Shown here one piece after another: positions 35,154-43,246 of a stretch of DNA of 43,246 nt; position 1 is the first letter of the stretch; each line of letters starts with the position of its first letter. The DNA is from an uncultured Bacteroidota bacterium (GTDB taxonomy: Bacteria > Bacteroidota > Bacteroidia > Flavobacteriales > Flavobacteriaceae), in the NCBI GenBank assembly GCA_902619315.1, contig CACNDW010000012.1:1-43246 (forward strand), given 5' to 3'. A program made the position numbers and the translations under genes. The notes beneath the pieces were generated by a model that ran no database searches, was not told the origin of the DNA, and worked only from the letters and a program-made list of their open reading frames with translations.

Positions 35154-36610
35154 GAAAGTTAAAAGAAATATTATACAAAGTGGCGATCGAGGGAATTTCA
35201 GGTTCCACAGATCTAGATGTCAATCTTATTTCAATTGACTCAAGGAATATTAAACTCGGTAACATGTATGTTGCTATTAAGGGTGCCAAAGTAGATGGAC
35301 ATGATTTCATTGATCAATCGATAGCCTCTGGGGCCAAATCAATAATCTGTGAGGTCCTTCCTAAAACTTTAGCAGAAGGGGTTGTATATATTAAGGTTGA
35401 CGATGCCAGAGAGGCGTTGGCCTGGCTAGCTGCCAATTTTTATGACAATCCCTCCTCCCAATTAAAGCTTATCGGAATTACCGGTACCAATGGAAAAACA
35501 TCTATTGCCAAATTGTTATTTGATCTCTTTAAAAACAAAAAACTAAATGCAGGACTTATATCTACGGTAGCGATCCAATACAGTGACCGTGAGTTTAAGG
35601 CAACTCATACTACCCCTGATCCGCTTACAATAAATAAACATCTCAGCGATATGGTTGAACAGGGGGTTGAATACTGTTTTATGGAAGTTTCATCTCATGG
35701 GATTGACCAAAAAAGAGTAACAGGGCTCCAATTTCATGGCGCTATTTTTTCCAATCTCACTCATGATCATTTGGATTATCATAGCACCTTTAAGGCCTAT
35801 CGAGATTCCAAAAAAATACTTTTTGACAGGCTTGACAATAGTGCTTTTGCACTAGTAAACACAGACGATAAAAATGCCAAAGTGATGGTGCAGAATTGTA
35901 AAGCTAAAATCTATACCTATGCCTTGCATAGCTATGCAGACTATTCGGCTGAGGTATTGGAAAGCCAATTTAAAGGTATGCTATTAAAAATTAATCAAAA
36001 CGAAATATGGACGCAAATGCTGGGTGAATTTAACGCCTATAATATTCTTGCAGTATACGCAACAACTCAACTACTCGGACATGACAAATGGGATAGTTTA
36101 AAATCTATAAGCCAACTAAAGAATGTTCCCGGAAGATTCCAAACTTTTGAATCACCAAATAAAATAATGGTTGTTGTAGATTATGCCCATACGCCCGATG
36201 CACTTAGAAATGTATTGACAACGATCAACAAAATTAGAACACAAAATGAAAATTTAATCACGGTGGTGGGTTGTGGAGGTAACAGAGATCAAGAAAAAAG
36301 ACCTGTGATGGGAGCTATTGCGGCTGAATTTAGCACAAAAGTCCTTTTTACATCTGATAACCCCCGTGATGAAGATCCGGAAAGTATTATCGAACAAATG
36401 AGTGAGGGAGTTGACCCGGTGTATTTTAAGAAAACGATTAGTATAACTCATCGAAAAGAGGCCATAAAAGCGGCTTATCAGTTGTCACAACCTGGAGATG
36501 TTGTGCTCATAGCCGGAAAAGGACACGAAAAATACCAGGAGGTAAAAGGCGAAAAGTTCCCCTTTGACGATTATAAAATTGCCCAAGATATATTTTCTAA
36601 AATTTCATAG
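35150..36610 (+). CDS. murE: UDP-MurNAc-L-Ala-D-Glu:meso-diaminopimelate ligase
   Basis: It adds the third amino acid to the peptidoglycan precursor. The 486-residue Mur ligase has the ATP loop GITGTNGKTS near 108-117, MEVSSHGIDQKRV, and the specificity motif DNPR at residues 403-406, which marks meso-diaminopimelate rather than lysine. The start codon is TTG at 35150, overlapping the previous stop as TTGA. MraY follows after 3 bp. Confidence 0.96.
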   Translation: MRKLKEILYKVAIEGISGSTDLDVNLISIDSRNIKLGNMYVAIKGAKVDGHDFIDQSIASGAKSIICEVLPKTLAEGVVYIKVDDAREALAWLAANFYDNPSSQLKLIGITGTNGKTSIAKLLFDLFKNKKLNAGLISTVAIQYSDREFKATHTTPDPLTINKHLSDMVEQGVEYCFMEVSSHGIDQKRVTGLQFHGAIFSNLTHDHLDYHSTFKAYRDSKKILFDRLDNSAFALVNTDDKNAKVMVQNCKAKIYTYALHSYADYSAEVLESQFKGMLLKINQNEIWTQMLGEFNAYNILAVYATTQLLGHDKWDSLKSISQLKNVPGRFQTFESPNKIMVVVDYAHTPDALRNVLTTINKIRTQNENLITVVGCGGNRDQEKRPVMGAIAAEFSTKVLFTSDNPRDEDPESIIEQMSEGVDPVYFKKTISITHRKEAIKAAYQLSQPGDVVLIAGKGHEKYQEVKGEKFPFDDYKIAQDIFSKIS

Positions 36611-36613
36611 CCC

Positions 36614-37837
36614 ATGATGTATTATTTATTCGAATTTTTAGAACAAAAGTTTCAATTTCCTGGAGCGACCCTTTTTCAATTTCTGTCTTTCAGGGCCTCT
36701 ATGGCCATCATCCTTTCTTCTGCATTTACATTAATTTATGGGAGGATCATTATTCGATTTCTGAAAGCAAAGCAGATTGGAGAATCTGTAAGAGATTTGG
36801 GATTAGATGGACAAAATGAAAAAGCAGGAACTCCCACTATGGGTGGAATTATAATCATCTTGGCCACACTAATACCTGTTTTTCTCCTTGCTCAATTGGA
36901 TAACGTTTATATCCAACTTCTCATTATCAGCACACTTTCAATGGGAGCCATCGGTTTAATCGATGATTACATCAAGATTTTTAAAAAAGATAAAGATGGC
37001 CTTAAGGGAAAATTTAAAGTTGCTGGGCAATTGCTTTTAGGAATAGTGGTTGGATCGGTTTTATATTTTCATCCTGGTGTTACCGTAAAAGAGGAAATCA
37101 GAAAGCAAGATTTGGCAAAAGCAACCAGTATTAATGATATTTTTACTCCTGAAAAAAAATCTACCCTTACCTCTATTCCCCTATTTAAAAATAATGCGTT
37201 TGACTATTCAAGTTTATTGAGCTGGATTTCTCCTGATCTGAAAAAATACACCTGGATTATTTTCATTCCAATTGTTGTATTCATAATAGTAGCTGTATCT
37301 AACGGTGCCAATTTGACCGACGGAATCGATGGTCTAGCAGCAGGTTCCTCTGCAATTATGGTTTTGGCATTGGGAATATTTGCTTGGGTATCTGGAAACT
37401 TGATTTTTTCGGACTACCTCAATATCATGTACATTCCTAATGTAGGAGAGGTGGTGATTTTTGTAGCAGCATTCTCAGGAGCGTTAATAGGATTTCTGTG
37501 GTTTAATGCCTATCCAGCCACTATATTTATGGGAGATACTGGAAGCCTTACAATAGGAGGAGTCATTGCGGTAATTGCCTTGATTGTAAGAAAAGAGCTT
37601 TTGATTCCGCTGCTTTGTGGTGTTTTTCTAGTTGAAAACCTTTCTGTAATAGTACAAGTGGGCTACTTCAAGTACACCCGTAAAAAAACCGGAGTGGGCA
37701 AAAGGATTTTAAAAATGGCTCCATTACACCATCATTATCAAAAACTTGGGCTACATGAGAGTAAGATCGTTGCTCGATTTTGGATTATAGGAATCTTGTT
37801 GGCGGTATTGTCCATTGTAACTCTAAAAATTAGATAA
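36614..37837 (+). CDS. mraY: Phospho-N-acetylmuramoyl-pentapeptide transferase
   Basis: An integral membrane enzyme that joins UDP-MurNAc-pentapeptide to undecaprenyl phosphate to form lipid I. The 407-residue protein has about ten membrane segments, [13 protein letters not shown] near the N terminus, [29 protein letters not shown] with the catalytic aspartates, and [12 protein letters not shown] near the end. It carries a longer loop around residues 150-200 than the E. coli enzyme. It overlaps murD by 1 bp (TAATG). Confidence 0.97.
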   Translation: MMYYLFEFLEQKFQFPGATLFQFLSFRASMAIILSSAFTLIYGRIIIRFLKAKQIGESVRDLGLDGQNEKAGTPTMGGIIIILATLIPVFLLAQLDNVYIQLLIISTLSMGAIGLIDDYIKIFKKDKDGLKGKFKVAGQLLLGIVVGSVLYFHPGVTVKEEIRKQDLAKATSINDIFTPEKKSTLTSIPLFKNNAFDYSSLLSWISPDLKKYTWIIFIPIVVFIIVAVSNGANLTDGIDGLAAGSSAIMVLALGIFAWVSGNLIFSDYLNIMYIPNVGEVVIFVAAFSGALIGFLWFNAYPATIFMGDTGSLTIGGVIAVIALIVRKELLIPLLCGVFLVENLSVIVQVGYFKYTRKKTGVGKRILKMAPLHHHYQKLGLHESKIVARFWIIGILLAVLSIVTLKIR

Positions 37838-39174
37838 TGCTTGATAAGATAGTCATTTTGGGTGCGGGGGAGAGTGGATGTGGAACAGCCCTTCTGGCTA
37901 AAAAACAAGGTTGGAAGGTTTTTGTTTCCGATCACGGTACCATTTCAAAATCTGCTAGAAATACTTTAGATGGTTTGGGAATTGAATGGGAGGAAGAGAC
38001 CCACACACTATCTAAAATGAAGGATGCCCAATACATAATGAAAAGTCCAGGGATTCCTGCCAAGAGTCCAATATTACAATCTCTTAAATCGTTAGATATT
38101 CCTGTGATTTCTGAGATTGAATTTGCTTCAAAATACACCAGTGCGACTCTTATTGGTATTACCGGCAGTAACGGTAAAACTACTACTGCAATGATGACTT
38201 ATAAAATTTTAAATGATGCTGGATATGATGTGGCACTGGCGGGAAACATTGGCAATAGTTTTGCTAAAGAGGTGGCTGAAAATAAATATCAATTTTACGT
38301 TTTGGAAATCAGCAGTTTTCAACTTGATTATATTGTCAATTTTACATCGCATATAGGAGTTATTACCAACATTACACCAGACCATTTGGATAGGTATGAT
38401 GGCGATTTTTCAGCCTATTTAAAATCAAAAATGAGAATCAATGAAAACCAAAATATGCGAGATTTTTTACTTTTTAATGGAGATGATCCTGAATTGTGTA
38501 GGGCCGTTCAAAACATCAACACCAAAGCCACACTCCATGAATTTAGCAGCTTAAAAAAAAATATAAATACCACCTATATAGAGAACAATAGTATCGTAAT
38601 AGAAACTCAAAAAATCAAGACTATGATTAATACTATGGAATTTCCTTTAAAAGGAAGACACAATCTTTTAAATGCAATGGCTGCCTCAACGGTTGCCCAT
38701 TTGTTGGATGTAAGTAAGGAGACCATTCGAGAGAGTTTATTAAATTTTAAAGGAGCACCTCACCGATTGGAACCAGTCTTAAAGATTCAAAATATTCACT
38801 ACATCAACGACTCAAAAGCGACCAATGTTAATGCTGTCTATTTCGCTTTGGAAAGCATGACTGCACCAACTGTGTGGATTGTTGGTGGTGTTGACAAAGG
38901 CAACGATTATCAAATCCTTTATCCACTAGTTAGAGAAAAAGTAAAGGCAATTATTTGCTTAGGGATTGACAACCAAAAAATCATTAATGCTTTCGAGCCC
39001 ATCACTGACATTATGTTAGAGACCCAGTCTATGAAAGAAGCTGTCTTGGTTGCTAAAAAAATTGCTGACAAAAATGACAATGTTTTGCTTTCGCCTGCAT
39101 GTGCTAGTTTTGACCTATTCGAAAATTATGAGGATCGAGGAAATCAATTTAAACAAGCAGTAAGAGAATTGTAG
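37837..39174 (+). CDS. murD: UDP-N-acetylmuramoylalanine--D-glutamate ligase
   Basis: It adds D-glutamate to UDP-MurNAc-L-alanine. The 445-residue protein has VILGAGESGCG at the N terminus (UDP-substrate domain), GITGSNGKTTT at about 105-115 for ATP, LEISSFQLD, NITPDHLDRYDG, and INDSKATNVNA in the C-terminal domain. It is complete. ftsW begins 9 bp downstream. Confidence 0.97.
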   Translation: MLDKIVILGAGESGCGTALLAKKQGWKVFVSDHGTISKSARNTLDGLGIEWEEETHTLSKMKDAQYIMKSPGIPAKSPILQSLKSLDIPVISEIEFASKYTSATLIGITGSNGKTTTAMMTYKILNDAGYDVALAGNIGNSFAKEVAENKYQFYVLEISSFQLDYIVNFTSHIGVITNITPDHLDRYDGDFSAYLKSKMRINENQNMRDFLLFNGDDPELCRAVQNINTKATLHEFSSLKKNINTTYIENNSIVIETQKIKTMINTMEFPLKGRHNLLNAMAASTVAHLLDVSKETIRESLLNFKGAPHRLEPVLKIQNIHYINDSKATNVNAVYFALESMTAPTVWIVGGVDKGNDYQILYPLVREKVKAIICLGIDNQKIINAFEPITDIMLETQSMKEAVLVAKKIADKNDNVLLSPACASFDLFENYEDRGNQFKQAVREL

Positions 39175-39183
39175 TAAAGTAAA

Positions 39184-40389
39184 ATGAAAAATATAAAGAA
39201 CATCATACTTGGAGATAGGGTACTTTGGGTAGCTATCGCTTTACTTTCTGTTTTTTCATTTCTTCCAGTTTTCAGTGCTAGTTCTAATTTGACCTATGTT
39301 GTTGGCCAAGGAACACCATGGAGTCATTTGTTAAAGCATTTTGTCGTTTTGCTTTTTGGTTTTGCCTTAATGTATAGCCTTCACAAAATTCCTTACCATT
39401 ATTTTAAAGGTATTTCCATATTGGCGCTGCCATTAATCATCTTGTTACTGATTTATACCGCCACTCAGGGAAATCTCATTGCTGGTGCAAATGCCAATAG
39501 ATGGATTAGTATACCAATCGTTGGATTAAGTTTTCAAACCTCTACTCTAGCTTCCATTGTGCTTCTGGCTTATGTAGCTCATTTGATGTCCAAGGATAAC
39601 CCTGAGTTAAATCGATTAAAATCCTCCATACTAAAGCTTTGGATTCCTGTTTTTATTGTGATATTATTGATTTTGCCCGCCAATTTATCAACTTCTGTTT
39701 TGTTGTTTTTTATGGTCCTTATCTTAGTTTTTCTAGGAGGGTATCCCATCAAGTACCTTCTAGGAATGTTTAGCATGGGCCTTTTTATGGCTTTTTTGTT
39801 TATACTGATTGCTAAGGCCTATCCGGATTGGGTTCCCAACAGAATTGATACTTGGATAAGTAGGATAGAAAACTTTAACAGTGGCGTTGATAATGGCGGA
39901 AGTTACCAAATTGAAAGGGCCAAAACTGCAATAGCTACTGGTGGTTTTTTGGGAGTAGGAGCGGGAAAAAGTGTGATGAAAAACTTTTTACCTCAGAGCT
40001 CGTCTGATTTTATATATGCCATAATTGTAGAAGAATTCGGATTGGTAGGAGGAACTGCTTTGATTTTATTATATCTGGTAGTGCTGTTCAGAATTGTTGT
40101 CATTGCACATAAATCCGATACAGTTTATGGAAAACTATTGGTTTTGGGATTGGGATTGCCCATAATAATGCAAGCGTTTGTAAACATGGCGGTTGCATTG
40201 CAAGTATTTCCCGTAACGGGACAAACACTTCCTTTGATCAGTAGTGGGGGTACGGCTGCTTGGATGACATGTATTGCATTCGGAATGATCCTTAGTGTAA
40301 GTGCAGGACAAAAAATTGAATCCAATACTCTGCAGGAAACTGAAGACAAAAACGAAAATCCTTTAATCATTTTAGGTGAAACCTTATAA
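39184..40389 (+). CDS. ftsW: Division-specific peptidoglycan glycosyltransferase FtsW
   Basis: A SEDS-family polymerase that builds septal glycan strands from lipid II with FtsI. The 401-residue protein has about ten membrane segments and the family motifs GANANRWISI, the large extracytoplasmic loop with YQIERAKTAIATGGFLGVGA, EEFGLVGG, and the C-terminal PLISSGGTAAW. Its last 14 bp overlap the GTG start of murG. Confidence 0.95.
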   Translation: MKNIKNIILGDRVLWVAIALLSVFSFLPVFSASSNLTYVVGQGTPWSHLLKHFVVLLFGFALMYSLHKIPYHYFKGISILALPLIILLLIYTATQGNLIAGANANRWISIPIVGLSFQTSTLASIVLLAYVAHLMSKDNPELNRLKSSILKLWIPVFIVILLILPANLSTSVLLFFMVLILVFLGGYPIKYLLGMFSMGLFMAFLFILIAKAYPDWVPNRIDTWISRIENFNSGVDNGGSYQIERAKTAIATGGFLGVGAGKSVMKNFLPQSSSDFIYAIIVEEFGLVGGTALILLYLVVLFRIVVIAHKSDTVYGKLLVLGLGLPIIMQAFVNMAVALQVFPVTGQTLPLISSGGTAAWMTCIAFGMILSVSAGQKIESNTLQETEDKNENPLIILGETL

Positions 40390-41458
40390 AATCATCATAT
40401 CGGGAGGAGGAACTGGAGGTCACTTGTACCCTGCACTTGCTATTGCAGACGAATTCCAATCGCGCCACAACACAGCAGAAATTTTATTTGTTGGAGCATT
40501 GGGTAGAATAGAAATGGATAAGGTTCCAAAGTCAGGATATAGAATTATTGGTCTTTGGATTGATGGTATTCAAAGGTCTTTATCAATTAGAAATCTAATA
40601 TTTCCTATAAAATTGGTTTTGAGCCTGCTAAAATCCATTTTAATTCTTTTGAAATTCAAACCTGATGTAGTTGTAGGCACTGGTGGTTTTGCCAGCGGAC
40701 CTCTGCTGTTTATTGCCGGAGTATTGAAAATACCAACCTTGATTCAGGAACAAAATTCATATCCTGGTATTACCAACAAACTTTTGTCCAAAACCGTAAA
40801 AACCATTGCCGTGGCCTACGAAGGTTTGGAAAGATTTTTCCCAAAAGAAAAGTTGAATCTTACCGGTAACCCTATCCGCAAATCAATAACTGATGGCAAA
40901 TTGAGTCCCACTAAGGCTAAGGCATTTTTTAAACAAATTCCCGGCATACCCACTTTAGTGGTTTTGGGTGGAAGCTTGGGAGCAAAACGCATTAACCAAT
41001 TGATTGCAACACATCTTGACACTTTTAAAAAACAAGGATTACAATTGATTTGGCAATGCGGTTCATTGTATTACGACCAGTACAAAAAACACCAATCCGA
41101 GAGGGTAAAAATTATGTCATTTGTTGCGGAAATTGATAAACTTTATGCAGCGGCAGATATCGTGATTTCTAGATCGGGTGCTGCGACCTTATCTGAACTC
41201 TGTTTTGCCGCTCGCCCAGTTCTATTGGTTCCATCACCTAATGTTGCTGAGAATCACCAATACAAAAATGCGATGGCTTTGGCCAACAAAGGAGCAGCAC
41301 TAGTGATTGCGGAAAAAGACTTAGACCTGAATTTCCCAAATTGTTTTAAACTGTTGTTAGACCGCAAAAAACGAAATGAAATGTCAAAAAACCTAAAAAC
41401 ATTGGCACAACCCAATGCCACTGGAAAAATTGTAGATCTCATTGAAGCACTTTTATAA
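40376..41458 (+). CDS. murG: UDP-GlcNAc:lipid I N-acetylglucosaminyltransferase
   Basis: It converts lipid I to lipid II on the inner membrane face. The 360-residue GT28 protein has SGGGTGGHLYPALAIA at the start, VVGTGGFASGP, IQEQNSYPGITNK, LGGSLGAKRIN, and SGAATLSEL in the UDP-GlcNAc site. The start is GTG at 40376, inside the end of ftsW, preceded by TTTAG. murC follows with no gap. Confidence 0.96.
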   Translation: MKPYKIIISGGGTGGHLYPALAIADEFQSRHNTAEILFVGALGRIEMDKVPKSGYRIIGLWIDGIQRSLSIRNLIFPIKLVLSLLKSILILLKFKPDVVVGTGGFASGPLLFIAGVLKIPTLIQEQNSYPGITNKLLSKTVKTIAVAYEGLERFFPKEKLNLTGNPIRKSITDGKLSPTKAKAFFKQIPGIPTLVVLGGSLGAKRINQLIATHLDTFKKQGLQLIWQCGSLYYDQYKKHQSERVKIMSFVAEIDKLYAAADIVISRSGAATLSELCFAARPVLLVPSPNVAENHQYKNAMALANKGAALVIAEKDLDLNFPNCFKLLLDRKKRNEMSKNLKTLAQPNATGKIVDLIEALL

Positions 41459-42784
41459 ATGAATCAAAAAGGAAAGAAATACTATTTTTTGGGAATTGGT
41501 GGCATAGGAATGTCGGCGCTAGCCAAATACCTTTTTGATACTGGAAATAGAGTTATGGGCTATGACAAAACCGCTAGCCCAATAACTTCTCAATTGATTG
41601 ATTTGGGCATATCTGTTTTACACGATCAGTCTCCAGATAAAATCCCTCAAGATTTTTGTCAAGAGGACACCCAAATTGTTTATACTCCTGCGGTGCCCTT
41701 AGATCATCCACAACTTAATTTCTTTATTGAACAAGGAAACAAAATCAAGAAGAGGGCAGTTGTGTTGGGTGAAATTACTAAAGAAACTGTAGTCTTTGCA
41801 ATCGCTGGTACTCACGGAAAAACCACTACGGCCTCCTTTTTAACCCATTATTTTGCTTATTTGAATTTGGAGTTTACAGCTTTCTTGGGAGGGATTATGA
41901 TAGAGTACCAAAGTAATCTGGTACAAAAAGGGAAGAAATACTCGATTGTAGAGGCCGATGAATATGATCGTTCGTTTTTACAATTATTTCCAGATTATGC
42001 TTGTATCACAGCAATGGATGCGGATCATTTGGATATATACGGCGATCATAAAAATATTAAGAAAGCATTCGATCAATTTTCTAAACGTGTAAAACATAAA
42101 GTATTAGTTGCCAAGGATTTAGATAAAGAGACTTGCTGCTATGCTCTTGAGGATCAGGCCAGCTATCGTGCAGAAGCCATCAGAGTTGAGGGACAAGGAT
42201 ACCGTTTTGATCTTGTTAGCCCCACCCAAACCCATAAAAATATTTATCTCAGAGCAATGGGCCGGCACAATCTATCCAATGCTATAGGTGCGTTAGCAAT
42301 TTTAGATATGGGGGGGTTCCCTTTGGATAAAGTTTTACCTGCCTTGTCAACCTTTAAAGGCATACAACGTAGAATGGAGGTTTTTTCTTTGGAGAATAAA
42401 ATAGTGATAGACGATTATGCCCATCATCCAAGGGAGATAGATGCTGTGTTTAAGACCATTTCAGAATTTTATCCTGATAAAACAAATATGGTGGTTTTTC
42501 AACCTCATCTTTTTTCGCGGACAAAAGATTTTATGGGAGAGTTTGTGGATGTCCTAAGTAGATTTGATGAAATTGTTTTAATGGATATTTATCCAGCCAG
42601 AGAACAACCCATAGTTGGGGTAAATTCAGATGTATTGTTAGAGCTGATAAAACACAACAAAAAAAGAAAAATATCTAAAGAAGCTTTTCGTTCTACCATC
42701 CTCAATTCTGAAGCAGATTTAGTATTGGTAATGGGGGCAGGAGATATTGGAAATCACATTCAAAAACTAAAAAAAACAGCCTAA
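41459..42784 (+). CDS. murC: UDP-N-acetylmuramate--L-alanine ligase
   Basis: It adds L-alanine, the first peptide residue. The 441-residue protein has FLGIGGIGMSALAKYL at the N terminus, the ATP loop AGTHGKTTTASF near 115-126, VEADEYDRSFL and IDDYAHHPREI. These distinguish it from the Mpl homologue upstream in the window. It starts right after the murG stop, and ftsQ starts right after its own. Confidence 0.96.
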   Translation: MNQKGKKYYFLGIGGIGMSALAKYLFDTGNRVMGYDKTASPITSQLIDLGISVLHDQSPDKIPQDFCQEDTQIVYTPAVPLDHPQLNFFIEQGNKIKKRAVVLGEITKETVVFAIAGTHGKTTTASFLTHYFAYLNLEFTAFLGGIMIEYQSNLVQKGKKYSIVEADEYDRSFLQLFPDYACITAMDADHLDIYGDHKNIKKAFDQFSKRVKHKVLVAKDLDKETCCYALEDQASYRAEAIRVEGQGYRFDLVSPTQTHKNIYLRAMGRHNLSNAIGALAILDMGGFPLDKVLPALSTFKGIQRRMEVFSLENKIVIDDYAHHPREIDAVFKTISEFYPDKTNMVVFQPHLFSRTKDFMGEFVDVLSRFDEIVLMDIYPAREQPIVGVNSDVLLELIKHNKKRKISKEAFRSTILNSEADLVLVMGAGDIGNHIQKLKKTA

Positions 42785-43246
42785 ATGCAACTAAAAAAAT
42801 ACATCTTTTTTATGACGATTTTAATATTAATCATATTGATGTCTGCTTTTGCACACTTTAGGAATAGCAAACGTTTGGTTGGTAAAATAGAAGTCAATTT
42901 TGAATCCCATGGGGCCAGATTTCTAAGCGACTCACTCGTTAATAAATTGTTAATACAAAACAAAGGAGTGCTTCCGTGGAAGGCTAAAGATAGTTTAGTT
43001 TTGAATATGCTTGAATCCTTATTAGAAGATAACCCTTATATAGACAAAGCTGAGGTTTTTCATTTTCATCAAGGAGTTTTAGGAGTAAATATTCTAGAAA
43101 AAATTGCAGTTCTAAGGGTACAAGGGCAAGATCAATTTTATTTGGACAGATTTGGAAATCAGTTTCCCCTTTCCAATAATCATACCCCAAAAGTTCCCTT
43201 ATATTTCGGAAAGTTTAAAGAAAATCAAAAGAAAGATCTCATATCA
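42785..43246 (+). CDS. ftsQ: FtsQ/DivIB-like cell division protein, 3' end missing
   Basis: The frame opens with ATG directly after the murC stop and stays open for 154 codons to the window end. A short cytoplasmic N terminus is followed by one membrane helix (about 6-24, IFFMTILILIILMSAFA). After it come a POTRA-like region and the typical Bacteroidota FtsQ segment NPYIDKAEVF, IAVLRVQGQDQFYLDRFG and TPKVPLYFG. It would link divisome subunits at the inner membrane. The C-terminal part lies beyond the window. Confidence 0.88.
   Translation, partial: MQLKKYIFFMTILILIILMSAFAHFRNSKRLVGKIEVNFESHGARFLSDSLVNKLLIQNKGVLPWKAKDSLVLNMLESLLEDNPYIDKAEVFHFHQGVLGVNILEKIAVLRVQGQDQFYLDRFGNQFPLSNNHTPKVPLYFGKFKENQKKDLIS

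Overview
This window is a dense, AT-rich stretch of a bacterial chromosome that reads as Bacteroidota. The evidence is the gliding-motility pair gldB-gldC beside nadE and engB, a division/cell-wall cluster of the Bacteroidota type, promoters resembling TAnnTTTG, and almost no strong Shine-Dalgarno sequences. I lean towards the Cytophagales/Cyclobacteriaceae side from general gene content, but I cannot prove this from the sequence. Nearly all of it is housekeeping sequence. I see no rRNA, tRNA, CRISPR array, intact insertion sequence or prophage.

Layout. Positions 1-3545 (+): the 3' part of a pyruvate dehydrogenase E2 gene, an SDR oxidoreductase, a SprT-like metalloprotease and a mannose-1-phosphate guanylyltransferase. 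Positions 3542-9134 (-): gcvP, a FabH-like ketoacyl synthase and an MlaE/MlaF-type lipid ABC transporter. Positions 9259-10411 (+): a UbiA-like membrane protein and a rhodanese. Positions 10547-14214 (-): purK-purE-M3 peptidase. Positions 14301-18136 (+): adk-obg-TPR protein-mpl. After a 335-bp gap come, all on (+), a degenerate polysaccharide-deacetylase relative, a HAD phosphatase, a MazG-like pyrophosphohydrolase, aroA, queA, rlmN, a polyprenyl synthetase and dnaG (18472-27338). nadE (-) follows, then gldB-gldC (+), then engB and an alpha/beta hydrolase (-). Positions 31100-43246 (+) hold the dcw cluster: mraZ-rsmH-ftsL-ftsI-unknown-murE-mraY-murD-ftsW-murG-murC-ftsQ. It is cut by the window end inside ftsQ.

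How the genes fit together. The dcw cluster makes the peptidoglycan precursor up to UDP-MurNAc-tripeptide, forms the lipid-linked intermediates (MraY, MurG), and polymerises and crosslinks at the septum (FtsW, FtsI, with FtsL and FtsQ). MurE has the DNPR signature for meso-diaminopimelate, and the separate Mpl homologue would recycle the matching tripeptide. murF and ddl are not in the cluster. Translational coupling is heavy: many genes overlap by 1-20 bases, often with TTG or GTG starts.

Most interesting points: (1) DnaG primase has lost all four zinc ligands of its CHC2 domain while the fold context and the Toprim residues remain. (2) The DUF7033/NodB-like protein has lost the deacetylase metal-binding motifs. 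(3) An unrecognised, apparently exported 134-residue protein is translationally coupled on both sides between ftsI and murE. (4) Three perfect 10-bp-spaced GTGGT boxes sit upstream of mraZ. (5) A nine-C tract lies in the spacer of the best promoter in the window, upstream of queA. (6) The 335-bp gap after mpl may hold a decayed or repeated element.
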